22,210 bases of DNA from a virus: IMG/VR virus record IMGVR_UViG_3300045135_001767, positions 1 to 22,210 of that record. The stretch is one strand, 5' to 3'. Each line of letters begins with the position of its first letter. Position 1 is the stretch's first letter. Made by a program: the position numbers and the translations under genes. The notes under the pieces are model-generated. The model was not told the origin of the DNA and ran no database searches. It was given only the letters and a program-made list of their open reading frames with translations. Below, one piece after another: positions 1-8,432 of the stretch.

Positions 1-3000
1 ACGAAGTACTTCTCTACGAGCAGTAATTTGTTTTGTTAGTTCTTTAATAGAGTCTTTAATAGCAATAAAGTCTTTAACATCTTGATCTTTATCCGCTTTA
101 ACTCTTCCTTTTGTAGGGGCTTCAGCTTCAGTCTCAACAAAAGTATCATACGCGTCTAAGTCAGCCTGATCTACGTCAAACTCTTCTTCTAGGCTGGCGT
201 CAAATTGAGCTTCATCAAAGTCTACTGCAGTTGGAGCACCCATACCTTCTGGTAAAGGACTTTCAACAGAACTAGGGGCTTCAGATTCGATAACTTCGTC
301 AGCACTCTGGTCTATTACCTGATCAACTTCTTCATCAAAGCTTGCACCTTCAGGTAGATCTTCTACTACAGCAGGAGCAGCTTCAGCTGCTTTACGAGCT
401 TGATAATCAGCAAGGTTCTGTTCTGCAACACGAGCAGCTTCTGACTCAAATACTGTAGCAGCTTCTTCCCCTAAGTTAGTTTCAATAATCTGTTTTTGGT
501 CTTGAACATTCTTAGCATTAGCACTACCTTGCTTGCCAACTGCTTTAACAGCACGTTGTTTTAGGTCTTGTACTTGTTCTGGAGCAAGGGTGCTTTCTGT
601 TGTAGCTTGCTCACTAGTAGTATTGATTGGGGTTGTGTTTTCGATTTTACCAAGCAAAGCTTCATATGCTTTACCCATAGCCCCTACTTCAGTATTAAGA
701 GTATTTACAAGATTAAAAATACCATAACTGTAATTTTTATTTCTTAAGCTAGCTGCTACATCTTTATAACGTATTTCCGTAGTCTTATTGTTTTTATTGC
801 TATTTTTAACTACGTAAGGTTTTTTATCGTCATAGTTTTTAGAAACAATAGCTAAAGCTTCTTCTCTAGACAATGAAGGGTTTTGTTTTACTGCAATATC
901 TACTGCAGCTTCAATGTCTTCACGAACACGTCTAATACCTTCTTCTATGTTAGCCAGCTTAGTTTTCTGGTAGTTATAGAAATAGTCTAAACGTTCTAAA
1001 CTGGCTTCATAGCCTTGACCGTCTCCAAGAGATAGTGCTGCCATTGCGTTAGCAAAATACGTCTTGAAGCCTTTACCGCCGTCGGTTACTTCTTTAGCAA
1101 CATCATCCATGGTTTTTATAGCTGCAAACGCAGTACCATTGGTGTGTGCTTTTTGAACAGCTTCAGTAATCTGAGCAGTTTCTTCTTGAGTAGTAGGCTT
1201 AAGATTGGCAACTAGGGCATCAAGAATTTCTTGAACGGTGAGATTAGGCTCTTCCGCTACAATAACTTCTATCGCAGGCCCTAGATTGTCATCAAGAATA
1301 ATACCTAGGTCAGCATCTGACTTAAATACTGGACTAGTGCCGTTTAGTATTTCTTCTTTAGCTCTAGCAGCTTCTTCTTTAGCTTTAGCAACAATTTCTG
1401 TATTAGCAGAACCTTGTGCCGCATAGTACGTAGTAGCAGCGTTGCCAGTACCTTCCGTAGCTACAGTGCCTAAGTTTTCAAACACCTTAGCCACATCTGC
1501 TTTGACTTCTTCAGACTCTGGTTCTGCATCTTCTTTTGCTGTAGGTCTAGCAGTTGTTAGTGCGCTAACACCTCTAGCAGTAAGTTTAGCTCCGCCCATA
1601 GCTGTAGGTAGAATAGCACCTGCAACTTCAAACTGAGGAGCACCACCTGCACCAGCTAACGCACCAATACCTGCTTCACGAGTATTTCGCTCATCTGTTA
1701 CAAAAGCAGCAAAATCTTCTGCGTTGCTGAATTTCTCTGAACCATAACGAGAGTTGAATAACTCCATCATAGACTGAGTATATTCTTGGGCAGCTTCTTT
1801 GCCCATATTCTCTGTGGTTTTAAGAATACCTTTACCCATAGCTTTAGCTACGTTGGCAAATTCTTTGTTGGTCATAGCCTTGACTGCAGGTACAACACTT
1901 GCAATCATGCCAGGGTTCTTAAGGATATTTACATCCACTAATTTGTCTAGGTTCTGGTTCAATACCTGTACAGCAAAACGACCAGCAAACCACTTAGCTT
2001 TTTCTTCACCTTCTAGTTCAACACCGTTGTTGTTTTCAACAAATTCTTTGTACTGTTCGTTAACATTACCTAAAGCAGTTACCATAAAACCAGATTGACT
2101 AGCTAGGGCAGCTTTTGCCCCGTCAATAGACATTAGAGCTTTTGCTTTCTGGGCTTTGCCTGCTGCTGCAGAAATTTGACCAGCTTTTACTGCTGCATCA
2201 ATCTTACCTGCAGCTTGAGCAAACTTACTACCAACACCAACACCTTTTAGTAGCACACCCGGGGTAAACCAAGAGGCTAAAGCACCAAAACTAGTGCCTA
2301 ACATCTCAGGGGTAGTAAACGCTTCGATAATACCTCTACCAGCGGCTTTCATACGCTCAGTTGTAGAAGCGTTACTATCAGCTACAATATCCCATTGCTT
2401 ACCAACTTCTTCCATAGCCATTTGCACATTTGCATCATTGTAGCCAAAGAAGTCGTTAACATCTTCTTGGGTAGACTCATCAATAGACCAAGCGCCTGTC
2501 AAATCGCCAATAGCCGTTGCCGGTTTTACGAAGAGTTCGTTAACAAAACTAGAGCCGAAACCAGCCGCTGCATTTCCAAGACGATCGCCAAAACTCGCAT
2601 TTTTTGCGTCTATTTGTTTACGTACAGCGCTAATTTCTTCAGCAGTAGGGGCAGGAGTTTTTAGTTTTTTACCTTCAAAATCATAAGCATAGCCTGCAGC
2701 TTCCCCTAACAGCTGATCGCTACCTACACCACGTACTGACGTTAGAGGTCTACCGTAGTAACCATACCCATCTAAAATTGCACGATCTACTTCTATGTTT
2801 AATGGATTTTCCTTGCTACCGAAATCGGTAGGATTCGTACGGTAATAACTAGTCAACTCTTTGCTTGGTTCCCATGCTTTGACTTTTTCAATATAGTCAG
2901 CATCACCAAGAGAATACGCTTTTAAAAGAGCTAGTTCTTTTATAGTGCCTTTAGCACCTTCTTCGTATACATCTTCATTAGTAATATCAGATACGTTAAC

Positions 3001-3357
3001 CCCACGTGCTTCTGCCAGTCTAGCACGTTGAGTAGCCATTTTAGCCATACCGTTAGGGTCAGTAGTTTGATATAGCAAAGTTTCTTCGCTACGAGGAAAT
3101 ACTTCGTAAGAGTCAATACCAGCGACACGGTCAGCAGTTAATTGGTCCGTACGATCATAAGTAATACCTTCATCCGTAGTACCACCTACACCGCCAGTAA
3201 CGCCTACAAACCTAGGACTATCCGTATCGTACATAGATTCCAGAGTAGCTTTTTCGTAAACAGCATTAGATAAATAGTCTAGTTTATCTTTTTTAGCGTC
3301 TTCTAAAGACGTAGATTTATCAGGAAAAGCATCTGAGTATTTTAGGATATCTGGCAT
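1..3357 (-). CDS. giant virion/ejection-type protein, N-terminal 1119 codons (partial)
   Basis: An open frame runs from an ATG at 3357 to the left edge without a stop, so at least 1119 residues are encoded and the C-terminus is missing. AAGAG six bases before the ATG is a fair Shine-Dalgarno site. The protein begins MPDILKYSDAFPDK. Residues 1-330 are mixed helical and charged. About 330-600 is Ala/Gly-rich with hydrophobic stretches (FGALASWFTPGVLL near 350) and a segment containing GKEAAQEYTQ near 520. About 960-1100 is very acidic and Glu/Ala-rich. I see no recognisable catalytic motif in this part. Its size, its helical low-complexity make-up and its place after the other virion genes fit the giant internal or ejection proteins of podoviruses, which may carry enzyme domains further downstream. 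That role is inference. It has its own promoter and lies behind a terminator, so it may be expressed separately from its neighbours. Confidence 0.85.
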   Translation of the reverse strand, partial: MPDILKYSDAFPDKSTSLEDAKKDKLDYLSNAVYEKATLESMYDTDSPRFVGVTGGVGGTTDEGITYDRTDQLTADRVAGIDSYEVFPRSEETLLYQTTDPNGMAKMATQRARLAEARGVNVSDITNEDVYEEGAKGTIKELALLKAYSLGDADYIEKVKAWEPSKELTSYYRTNPTDFGSKENPLNIEVDRAILDGYGYYGRPLTSVRGVGSDQLLGEAAGYAYDFEGKKLKTPAPTAEEISAVRKQIDAKNASFGDRLGNAAAGFGSSFVNELFVKPATAIGDLTGAWSIDESTQEDVNDFFGYNDANVQMAMEEVGKQWDIVADSNASTTERMKAAGRGIIEAFTTPEMLGTSFGALASWFTPGVLLKGVGVGSKFAQAAGKIDAAVKAGQISAAAGKAQKAKALMSIDGAKAALASQSGFMVTALGNVNEQYKEFVENNNGVELEGEEKAKWFAGRFAVQVLNQNLDKLVDVNILKNPGMIASVVPAVKAMTNKEFANVAKAMGKGILKTTENMGKEAAQEYTQSMMELFNSRYGSEKFSNAEDFAAFVTDERNTREAGIGALAGAGGAPQFEVAGAILPTAMGGAKLTARGVSALTTARPTAKEDAEPESEEVKADVAKVFENLGTVATEGTGNAATTYYAAQGSANTEIVAKAKEEAARAKEEILNGTSPVFKSDADLGIILDDNLGPAIEVIVAEEPNLTVQEILDALVANLKPTTQEETAQITEAVQKAHTNGTAFAAIKTMDDVAKEVTDGGKGFKTYFANAMAALSLGDGQGYEASLERLDYFYNYQKTKLANIEEGIRRVREDIEAAVDIAVKQNPSLSREEALAIVSKNYDDKKPYVVKNSNKNNKTTEIRYKDVAASLRNKNYSYGIFNLVNTLNTEVGAMGKAYEALLGKIENTTPINTTSEQATTESTLAPEQVQDLKQRAVKAVGKQGSANAKNVQDQKQIIETNLGEEAATVFESEAARVAEQNLADYQARKAAEAAPAVVEDLPEGASFDEEVDQVIDQSADEVIESEAPSSVESPLPEGMGAPTAVDFDEAQFDASLEEEFDVDQADLDAYDTFVETEAEAPTKGRVKADKDQDVKDFIAIKDSIKELTKQITARREVLR

Positions 3358-3366
3358 GGTAAACTC

Positions 3367-3382
3367 TTAAAAAATTTTTTAA
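3367..3382. repeat. 16-base perfect palindrome, A6T6 core
   Basis: TTAAAAAATTTTTTAA is self-complementary and lies in the leader between the -10 box (3385-3390) and the ATG at 3357. An A-tract/T-tract block bends or stiffens DNA. In RNA it would be a weak A-U hairpin next to the ribosome binding site. Its function is unknown and chance in an AT-rich leader is possible. Confidence 0.5.
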
Positions 3383-3384
3383 AC

Positions 3385-3393
3385 ATTATAACA
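3385..3393 (-). promoter_or_regulatory. extended -10 promoter for the giant gene
   Basis: The minus strand reads TGTTATAAT, a perfect extended -10 element (TGnTATAAT). It lies 27 bases upstream of the ATG at 3357 and just after the terminator stem at 3401-3428. At 17-base spacing the -35 position reads TAGAGT, a poor match that falls inside the terminator loop. Extended -10 promoters tolerate a weak -35. Confidence 0.5.
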
Positions 3394-3396
3394 CAC

Positions 3397-3428
3397 AAAA
3401 CCCCCGAACTCTACAGGAAAGTCGGGGG
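3397..3428 (-). terminator. intrinsic terminator after the 562-aa gene
   Basis: On the minus strand a stem of GGGGG-type bases (CCCCCGA pairing with TCGGGGG, with a possible one-base bulge that extends the stem by ACT/AGT) is followed at once by TTTTGTGTG. It lies 22 bases beyond the stop of the 562-aa gene. On the plus strand no T-run follows the stem, so it should act only on leftward transcripts. Confidence 0.8.
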
Positions 3429-3450
3429 TCTTATGCAACACTTTAATGTA

Positions 3451-5139
3451 TTATTGTGCTTGTAGTAGCCTTAAGATTCTATCTTTGAGTTCAGGCTTTA
3501 AGTTACCCTTTTCTAGTAAAACTTGCAAGCGATCGGCTGGCATGTTTTGTACAAGAGTAGCTGCAGCTTTATTAAGTTGTGCAGCTTCTTGGTTACCTGC
3601 AACTATTGCGTCTAAACGACGTTGCTGTGCCTGCGCTTCTGGAGATACAGCTGGAGTTGGAACAGGACGAGGCATATCTGGTTGAGCCCAAGTATTACCT
3701 TCAGCCTCCCATAGTTCAGGATTAGCTTGAGAAGTTCTGTTTAAGTCTTCTAAGGTTCCTGGAAGAGTATTAACTAACCAGTCTTTTCTTTTGCCAGTAG
3801 TACTATTGACCATGACATCTGGATCAACAATGATACCGTCTAAACCTGCTCTTGCAACTGTGTTAATTCCTTGATTCCCCATAAAAGGAGTACCGCTTGG
3901 CGTATACCTAGGTGTAGCGGCAGGTGTATCTACAGTTACTTGGCCTTTTGGTCCAATACCTGTAGTGTTAAGAATGTCTTTCTCTACATTACCTGTATCA
4001 GCAATAGTAGCTTTTGGTTTTGTTGCAACAGGTGTACCAGCTTTTTCTGCAGCAGCTACTGTTCTAGCATACAAAGAATCTAATAGCTTTTGTGCTTCAG
4101 CTCGTCTAGTAGCACGAATATTACTAGGGAGAATCGACTGCAGTTTATCGCCTTTAATAATACTTTCTAAGTAATCTTGCGCCAGTTTATTACGGCCATT
4201 ACCAGATCTAGTGCTTCTAGCATCAGCTACGCCTTGGGCAATTAAACCATCAATAAACTTACGGCCATCATCAATACCGTTCCAACTATCCGGAGTAGTA
4301 GCTCTATCTAGTACAAAATCAATAACCTTATCAGCTTCCGCTGGGGTAATATCTGGATTAGTTTTTCTAATAGTATCAAGAGTAGACTGCGCTATTTGAG
4401 TTGCATCTTGTCTATCTGAATTCCATGGTAGTAGCCACCAGTTACCTTCAAAAGCCTTAGCTTTATCTTGTAACATAATATCAGCAAAAGTTTTAACACC
4501 ACCAGAACTTTTACTGCTAGAACTAGATTTACCGTCTGTTGGGCTGTACAACTCTTTCGCAGCAGAAGTACCCGCAGTAAGACCTTTTTCGTACAAATCT
4601 GCTAGTGTTTCTGCTTTCTTATCTTCAGCAGCTTGTAACGAAGCTAGGGATGACACTCCTGCGTATTTAGGCGCAATAAGAGAAGAATCCAGAGCCTTAC
4701 CAAACTGGCTAGCAAATTGGTTGCCGTAAAAGTTAGTAATGTCTTCAGAGTAAAGTGCATTATCTTTAATGATATCTAAAGCTTCACGGCCTTTAGGACT
4801 AGCTAGTTGTTCATCTGTAAGGCCGAATACGTTTTTAGCTTTAGCTTTAGCTACATCATCGATATTGTAATTATCGCCGAAAGACTTATACCAATCAGTC
4901 ATAGCTTGTTCGTTTTCGTACTGTGCAGTCTGACGATCAGCTAATGCCTGTGCTCTGCTTTCTTGTAGATCAAATCTACGTTTACTTTCTTCAGCCGCAG
5001 CTAAACGCTCTGCTTCAGCTCTTTCATCAGCAGCTCTTTTGTTGTACGTGTTAGATAAATCGCTAAGCGCAGAACTAATACCCTTCGCCCAGTTAGGATC
5101 TACACCTGGAATTGTTACATAGTTGCCTTGCCTAGCCAT
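3451..5139 (-). CDS. helical virion protein, 562 aa, possible internal/ejection protein
   Basis: I do not recognise the family. The N-terminus has PGVDPNWAKG, then a charged Ala/Glu/Arg-rich helix (about 35-80) likely to be a coiled coil. A Ser-rich linker (about 203-213, SSSSSKSSGG) separates this from a second helical part with Trp-rich WWLLPWN near 234. Residues 390-500 are low-complexity, rich in Thr/Pro/Gly. The C-terminus (about 505-562) is again helical, ending LKDRILRLLQAQ. No signal peptide, membrane segment or catalytic motif is visible. It starts five bases after the 151-aa gene, so the two are probably co-transcribed from the promoter at 5641-5669, and a terminator follows. Neighbours and composition suggest an internal virion or ejection protein; this is inference. 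Confidence 0.9.
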   Translation of the reverse strand: MARQGNYVTIPGVDPNWAKGISSALSDLSNTYNKRAADERAEAERLAAAEESKRRFDLQESRAQALADRQTAQYENEQAMTDWYKSFGDNYNIDDVAKAKAKNVFGLTDEQLASPKGREALDIIKDNALYSEDITNFYGNQFASQFGKALDSSLIAPKYAGVSSLASLQAAEDKKAETLADLYEKGLTAGTSAAKELYSPTDGKSSSSSKSSGGVKTFADIMLQDKAKAFEGNWWLLPWNSDRQDATQIAQSTLDTIRKTNPDITPAEADKVIDFVLDRATTPDSWNGIDDGRKFIDGLIAQGVADARSTRSGNGRNKLAQDYLESIIKGDKLQSILPSNIRATRRAEAQKLLDSLYARTVAAAEKAGTPVATKPKATIADTGNVEKDILNTTGIGPKGQVTVDTPAATPRYTPSGTPFMGNQGINTVARAGLDGIIVDPDVMVNSTTGKRKDWLVNTLPGTLEDLNRTSQANPELWEAEGNTWAQPDMPRPVPTPAVSPEAQAQQRRLDAIVAGNQEAAQLNKAAATLVQNMPADRLQVLLEKGNLKPELKDRILRLLQAQ

Positions 5140-5144
5140 TAATC

Positions 5145-5600
5145 TTACCCTGCGTTAAACGAGTTAAATGCACTAATGTTCTTATTACGTCTATTCTGCT
5201 CTTCTTTTGCAGTAGCGATGTTCTGCTTAAGTGCTTTAGTCTGTGTTTTAGCGTAGTCAATTTGAGATGGTAAAGCAGCTAGTTGAGCAAATGCTGAACC
5301 TAGGCCAGCAATACTGCCTAGCATGTCTGCATTTTTGTACCAAGGAGTATCTTGAGGGCCAGGAATAACCCCGGATGCTGGATCAATTCCAAGACTAGAC
5401 AAATACTCATCAGTAGGGCTTGAAATTGCACCAGTAGTACCATCGGTAAGAGAATACCCTTTAGTAGTTTTTGTGAGTATATTAGGTTTTTGAGCCATTG
5501 CACTAGTAACTGTACGAGAATACCCTAGAGGTGAAGATTCCGTAGGTATGCCATAATTCGGGTTACTAGCTGCTTCTAACTTTTCTGCGAAAGTTGTCAT
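5145..5600 (-). CDS. small virion-associated protein, 151 aa
   Basis: The N-terminal 90 residues are loop-rich (NPNYGIPTESSPLGYSR near 13-29). A Gly/Ala/Leu patch follows (about 94-110, GSIAGLGSAFAQLAAL), then a charged helix ending in AKEEQNRRNKNISAFNSF. A Gly/Ala patch followed by a K/Q-rich helix and a short Asn/Phe-rich tail resembles small tail- or internal-virion proteins next to large ejection proteins in other podophages. I recall this resemblance and have not tested it. A moderate Shine-Dalgarno (AGGT, eight bases before the ATG) and an upstream promoter make it the first gene of a short transcript with the 562-aa gene. Confidence 0.85.
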   Translation of the reverse strand: MTTFAEKLEAASNPNYGIPTESSPLGYSRTVTSAMAQKPNILTKTTKGYSLTDGTTGAISSPTDEYLSSLGIDPASGVIPGPQDTPWYKNADMLGSIAGLGSAFAQLAALPSQIDYAKTQTKALKQNIATAKEEQNRRNKNISAFNSFNAG

Positions 5601-5635
5601 AAAAGTATACCTGTAAATTTTTTATTTGCGCAATT

Positions 5636-5655
5636 GTTGTATTATACTATACAAC
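5636..5655. repeat. 7-base inverted repeat centred on a -10 box
   Basis: GTTGTAT and ATACAAC are perfect inverted copies separated by TATACT. The dyad covers the TATAAT box at 5641-5646 and the stop codon of the 628-aa gene (5647-5649). It could be an operator-like site or a weak RNA hairpin. There is no T-run, so it is not a normal terminator. Confidence 0.5.
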
Positions 5656-5669
5656 TAGTATATTAGCAA
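5641..5669 (-). promoter_or_regulatory. sigma-70-like promoter for the 151- and 562-aa genes
   Basis: On the minus strand TTGCTA (5664-5669), a 17-base spacer and TATAAT (5641-5646) match the -35/-10 layout at 4/6 and 6/6. The downstream bases read TATAATACA, the same 9-mer found at two other gaps. The -35 lies inside the end of the 628-aa gene. It is about 41 bases upstream of the 151-aa ATG. Confidence 0.55.
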
Positions 5670-7533
5670 ACACAGGATCATCGTACTTCGATTTACGTAA
5701 GGCTTGTTTAGTAGTGCGTTGAATATTACCCATAGCCAACTCACCTCCAGCACGTTCGTACGGTAGATCAAACTCTGCTGCGTATATAGACCAGTCAGCC
5801 GTAGCAGGCTTAGCGTATATCTTAGCAAAGCCCATTAACACATCGTTTTCTCTGCTCATCTCTTCTTTAAGCTTTTCGTACTCAGACTGTAAATCTTTAT
5901 TTCGGTCTTTAATATCGTCAAGCTTTAATTGAGCAGGCATAGTTACTAGTTTTATAGCTTTTGCTAAAAAGTCCATACTAGCGCTAGTAGTAATATTACC
6001 TGCTAACAAGTCTGTAGCACCTTGTACAAGATTTTGTATAAAATCGTCTACTACGTTAGAAACTAGTTGCTCTAAAGTTTGCTCAAGAGTTGCTTCTACT
6101 GCAGCTTTACCAGCTTCTTTTGCAGCTGCTTCCGCCGCTGCTTGTGCAGATTGATAAGCACTATATAGACCTGTAACCATAAGATAAATGCTTGCTATTT
6201 TAACTAGGGGTTCGATTGTTTTATTGACTTCTGCAAATGCGGTAGCCCAATCATCCATTCCTGCCATAGAAAACAGTAACGATGCTACTGTTAAAATCAA
6301 AGATCCTACTACTAAGCCTACTGCAGGTCCAAGAACAACGATAGATATAATAACTACCACAAAAGCTAGGGCTTTTTTCCACCACTTAACTTTTTTCTTT
6401 TTATACCCAGTATCTATTAAGGGCATTACATAATTGAATAATTTCTTATACGTAAGTCCGTAGTCTCTTGGGTTACTAAACGCATCTGCTTTAATATACC
6501 AAGCACCTCCTGAATACAACCATAAGCTGGAATATACAGGATCTGATTCTATAGCCTCATCTTCCCATAACCTGTAGGGTCTGGTAATAACATCAGGGTC
6601 AGCTAAATCAGAAGAGTCCATGCTTTTTATACTTTCTTGCGTATAATAAGCATTAGGGTAGGATAGTTTAGTAAAAGTACGACTAGTATAGCTACCAACC
6701 AAGTCATCTACGACATCTTGTACTAATGCACTGCTAGTACTAAAAGCGTAATAAGGAAGTTCTAAAGTTACCACGTAAGTAGTATATCTTCTCCCAGTTT
6801 CTGCAACACTATAACCTTTTTCTACATCTTTAATAGTACAAGGAATACCGTTATCACGTAATGCATACCTAGCTACTACATTTAGCCAAGGATCATCTGG
6901 AGATAAATCGTCTTCATCAGGCGTTTCCACTTTAGTAACGTCATCAACAAAACTTCCTTTGTTTATTACCCCAATACCTTGTTGGGTTATTAAACAAGTA
7001 TCCCATAGAGTTTCATAGTTAGCTTCAATAGCAGCTATAAGGCTTTCTTTAGTAGTATAAGCACTAAGCAAGCTTGATGAGTTTGCACTAGTGTCTCTGC
7101 CAGAGGTTAGCTCTGCCTCGATTACTATAGACGTAGTCAGGGTAAGTCCACTAGGCATTGCACCATCATCATCGTCCCACCACATCTGATTTAAGTTGTG
7201 AGAGATAAAATCATGATAGGTTAGGGAAAGCTCCCCTGGATCTTCGGGCTCAGGAAAAGCACTAGCTTTATTTTTATTTAAATAAATCCAAGCACTCGAC
7301 AGCCCTTTATTGTTAGCAGATACAACATCTTCATAAGCACCTAGATATCTAAATAACTTTTCAAAGTTTGCAGGTCTAGCGCTTGAAGGATGATAGTAAT
7401 GTCTAGGAACAAGAACTTCCACTCCCCCAACAGTGGTGGTACCCCAAAGTCGTTTAAACTTTCTAGCATTTCCGATATTTCGTAGAAATGCTGCTCTTAA
7501 AGTATCACCAATGTCAGGTTGTGGTCTTTTCAT
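5647..7533 (-). CDS. membrane-spanning virion protein, 628 aa, possible DNA-ejection component
   Basis: Residues 1-380 look soluble, with many Trp/Tyr and Asp/Ser-rich loops (WWDDDDG near 118). A Lys-rich stop-transfer-like stretch (378-387, YKKKKVKWWKK) precedes two tightly spaced hydrophobic segments (about 388-403 and 404-424). A third lies at about 442-460. An Ala-rich helix (461-485) and a charged coiled coil (about 541-563, KDLQSEYEKLKEEMSREND) follow. A membrane hairpin inside a protein encoded among virion genes fits a component that inserts into the host membrane during DNA ejection. I do not recognise the family, so this is inference. The ATG lies two bases after the upstream stop with no clear Shine-Dalgarno, which suggests translational coupling. 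The stop is TAG. Confidence 0.9.
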   Translation of the reverse strand: MKRPQPDIGDTLRAAFLRNIGNARKFKRLWGTTTVGGVEVLVPRHYYHPSSARPANFEKLFRYLGAYEDVVSANNKGLSSAWIYLNKNKASAFPEPEDPGELSLTYHDFISHNLNQMWWDDDDGAMPSGLTLTTSIVIEAELTSGRDTSANSSSLLSAYTTKESLIAAIEANYETLWDTCLITQQGIGVINKGSFVDDVTKVETPDEDDLSPDDPWLNVVARYALRDNGIPCTIKDVEKGYSVAETGRRYTTYVVTLELPYYAFSTSSALVQDVVDDLVGSYTSRTFTKLSYPNAYYTQESIKSMDSSDLADPDVITRPYRLWEDEAIESDPVYSSLWLYSGGAWYIKADAFSNPRDYGLTYKKLFNYVMPLIDTGYKKKKVKWWKKALAFVVVIISIVVLGPAVGLVVGSLILTVASLLFSMAGMDDWATAFAEVNKTIEPLVKIASIYLMVTGLYSAYQSAQAAAEAAAKEAGKAAVEATLEQTLEQLVSNVVDDFIQNLVQGATDLLAGNITTSASMDFLAKAIKLVTMPAQLKLDDIKDRNKDLQSEYEKLKEEMSRENDVLMGFAKIYAKPATADWSIYAAEFDLPYERAGGELAMGNIQRTTKQALRKSKYDDPVFANILVV

Positions 7534-7535
7534 GA

Positions 7536-8414
7536 TTAGTACGTAGGACTAGCTTCGTCAACGGTAGTGCTTGCAGCCTTAAGGTTACGAGCAGTATCAA
7601 GAATAGTATCAAGTAAGATACCACCTGGCTGACCTGAACCAAACTCTGCATACTCAGCTGCAATAGCTGTACCAAGCATAGAAGCTGAACCTGTCAAAGC
7701 GTTTGCCCATGCGTTGTATGTGTAGCCCTTAGCTTGTTCTACAGCAATCTCACGCTGAGTGTCACTAAGAGTTTTGTAAGAGCCGTGTAGTTCTGTGACA
7801 GTATCAATACCAAACTTATCAACACCAGTATAGTTGTAGTTACCGTAATTAACATAAGTATCTGCTACAATCTTATGAACAGCTGCGTAAGATTCTACAA
7901 TCTTTTGCTCTACTAGGTTTTCTTCTTCTGCTGTCTTAGAAGTCTGCGCTGTAGTCAATAACATGTCAGTATATACTTTACCGCTGTTATCAAGAGACAC
8001 TAAGTTATTATTAGCATCAAAAGCAGCTGTACCATATAGACGTTTAGACTCTACTTTAGCTAGTCGAGTAGCATTGATAATTTGCTCAGTTTGCGCTTGT
8101 TTTAAGTTATACTCTTCATCAAGAATATCCAACTGTTCAGCCATTTCTAGCTTTTTAAGAGCAATTTCTTTTTCAGCTTGTGCCCATGACATGGCAGTAG
8201 CCATACTAGAACTAGTGATGTTGTTTACAATACTGCCGACAACGTTAGATAAAACCTCAGCCTTCTGGCTTTCAGTAATAGTACCGTTATCAAACAGCTC
8301 CTGTAATGTCTCTTTTGCTCGGATATAAGTAGATTCACCAGATAGTGACTCCTTAACTAGGGCCTGGTACTTATCTACTACATCCAAGGTGTTGGTAACG
8401 GAAATTGTTGCCAT
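7536..8414 (-). CDS. helical virion protein, 292 aa
   Basis: The start is well supported: AGGAGA seven bases before the ATG. The protein is mostly helical. Residues about 70-130 form a charged helix (AQAEKEIALKKLEMAEQL) with coiled-coil spacing. The middle has Asn/Tyr-rich NYGNYNYTGVDKFG near 190-205. The C-terminal quarter is Ala/Gly-rich with a flexible GSGQPGG. There is no signal peptide, convincing membrane helix or enzymatic motif. Its place between the fibre cluster and the membrane-spanning 628-aa protein suggests an internal-core, connector or tail protein. I do not recognise the family and the role is inference. It and the 628-aa gene are separated by two bases. Confidence 0.9.
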   Translation of the reverse strand: MATISVTNTLDVVDKYQALVKESLSGESTYIRAKETLQELFDNGTITESQKAEVLSNVVGSIVNNITSSSMATAMSWAQAEKEIALKKLEMAEQLDILDEEYNLKQAQTEQIINATRLAKVESKRLYGTAAFDANNNLVSLDNSGKVYTDMLLTTAQTSKTAEEENLVEQKIVESYAAVHKIVADTYVNYGNYNYTGVDKFGIDTVTELHGSYKTLSDTQREIAVEQAKGYTYNAWANALTGSASMLGTAIAAEYAEFGSGQPGGILLDTILDTARNLKAASTTVDEASPTY

Positions 8415-8432
8415 TATTTATTCTCCTGCCAA

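Noticed and set aside
1238-2664. Open frames of 60-100 codons on the plus strand opposite the giant gene
   Set aside because: They lie wholly inside a long minus-strand gene, lack ribosome binding sites and have shadow-like composition.
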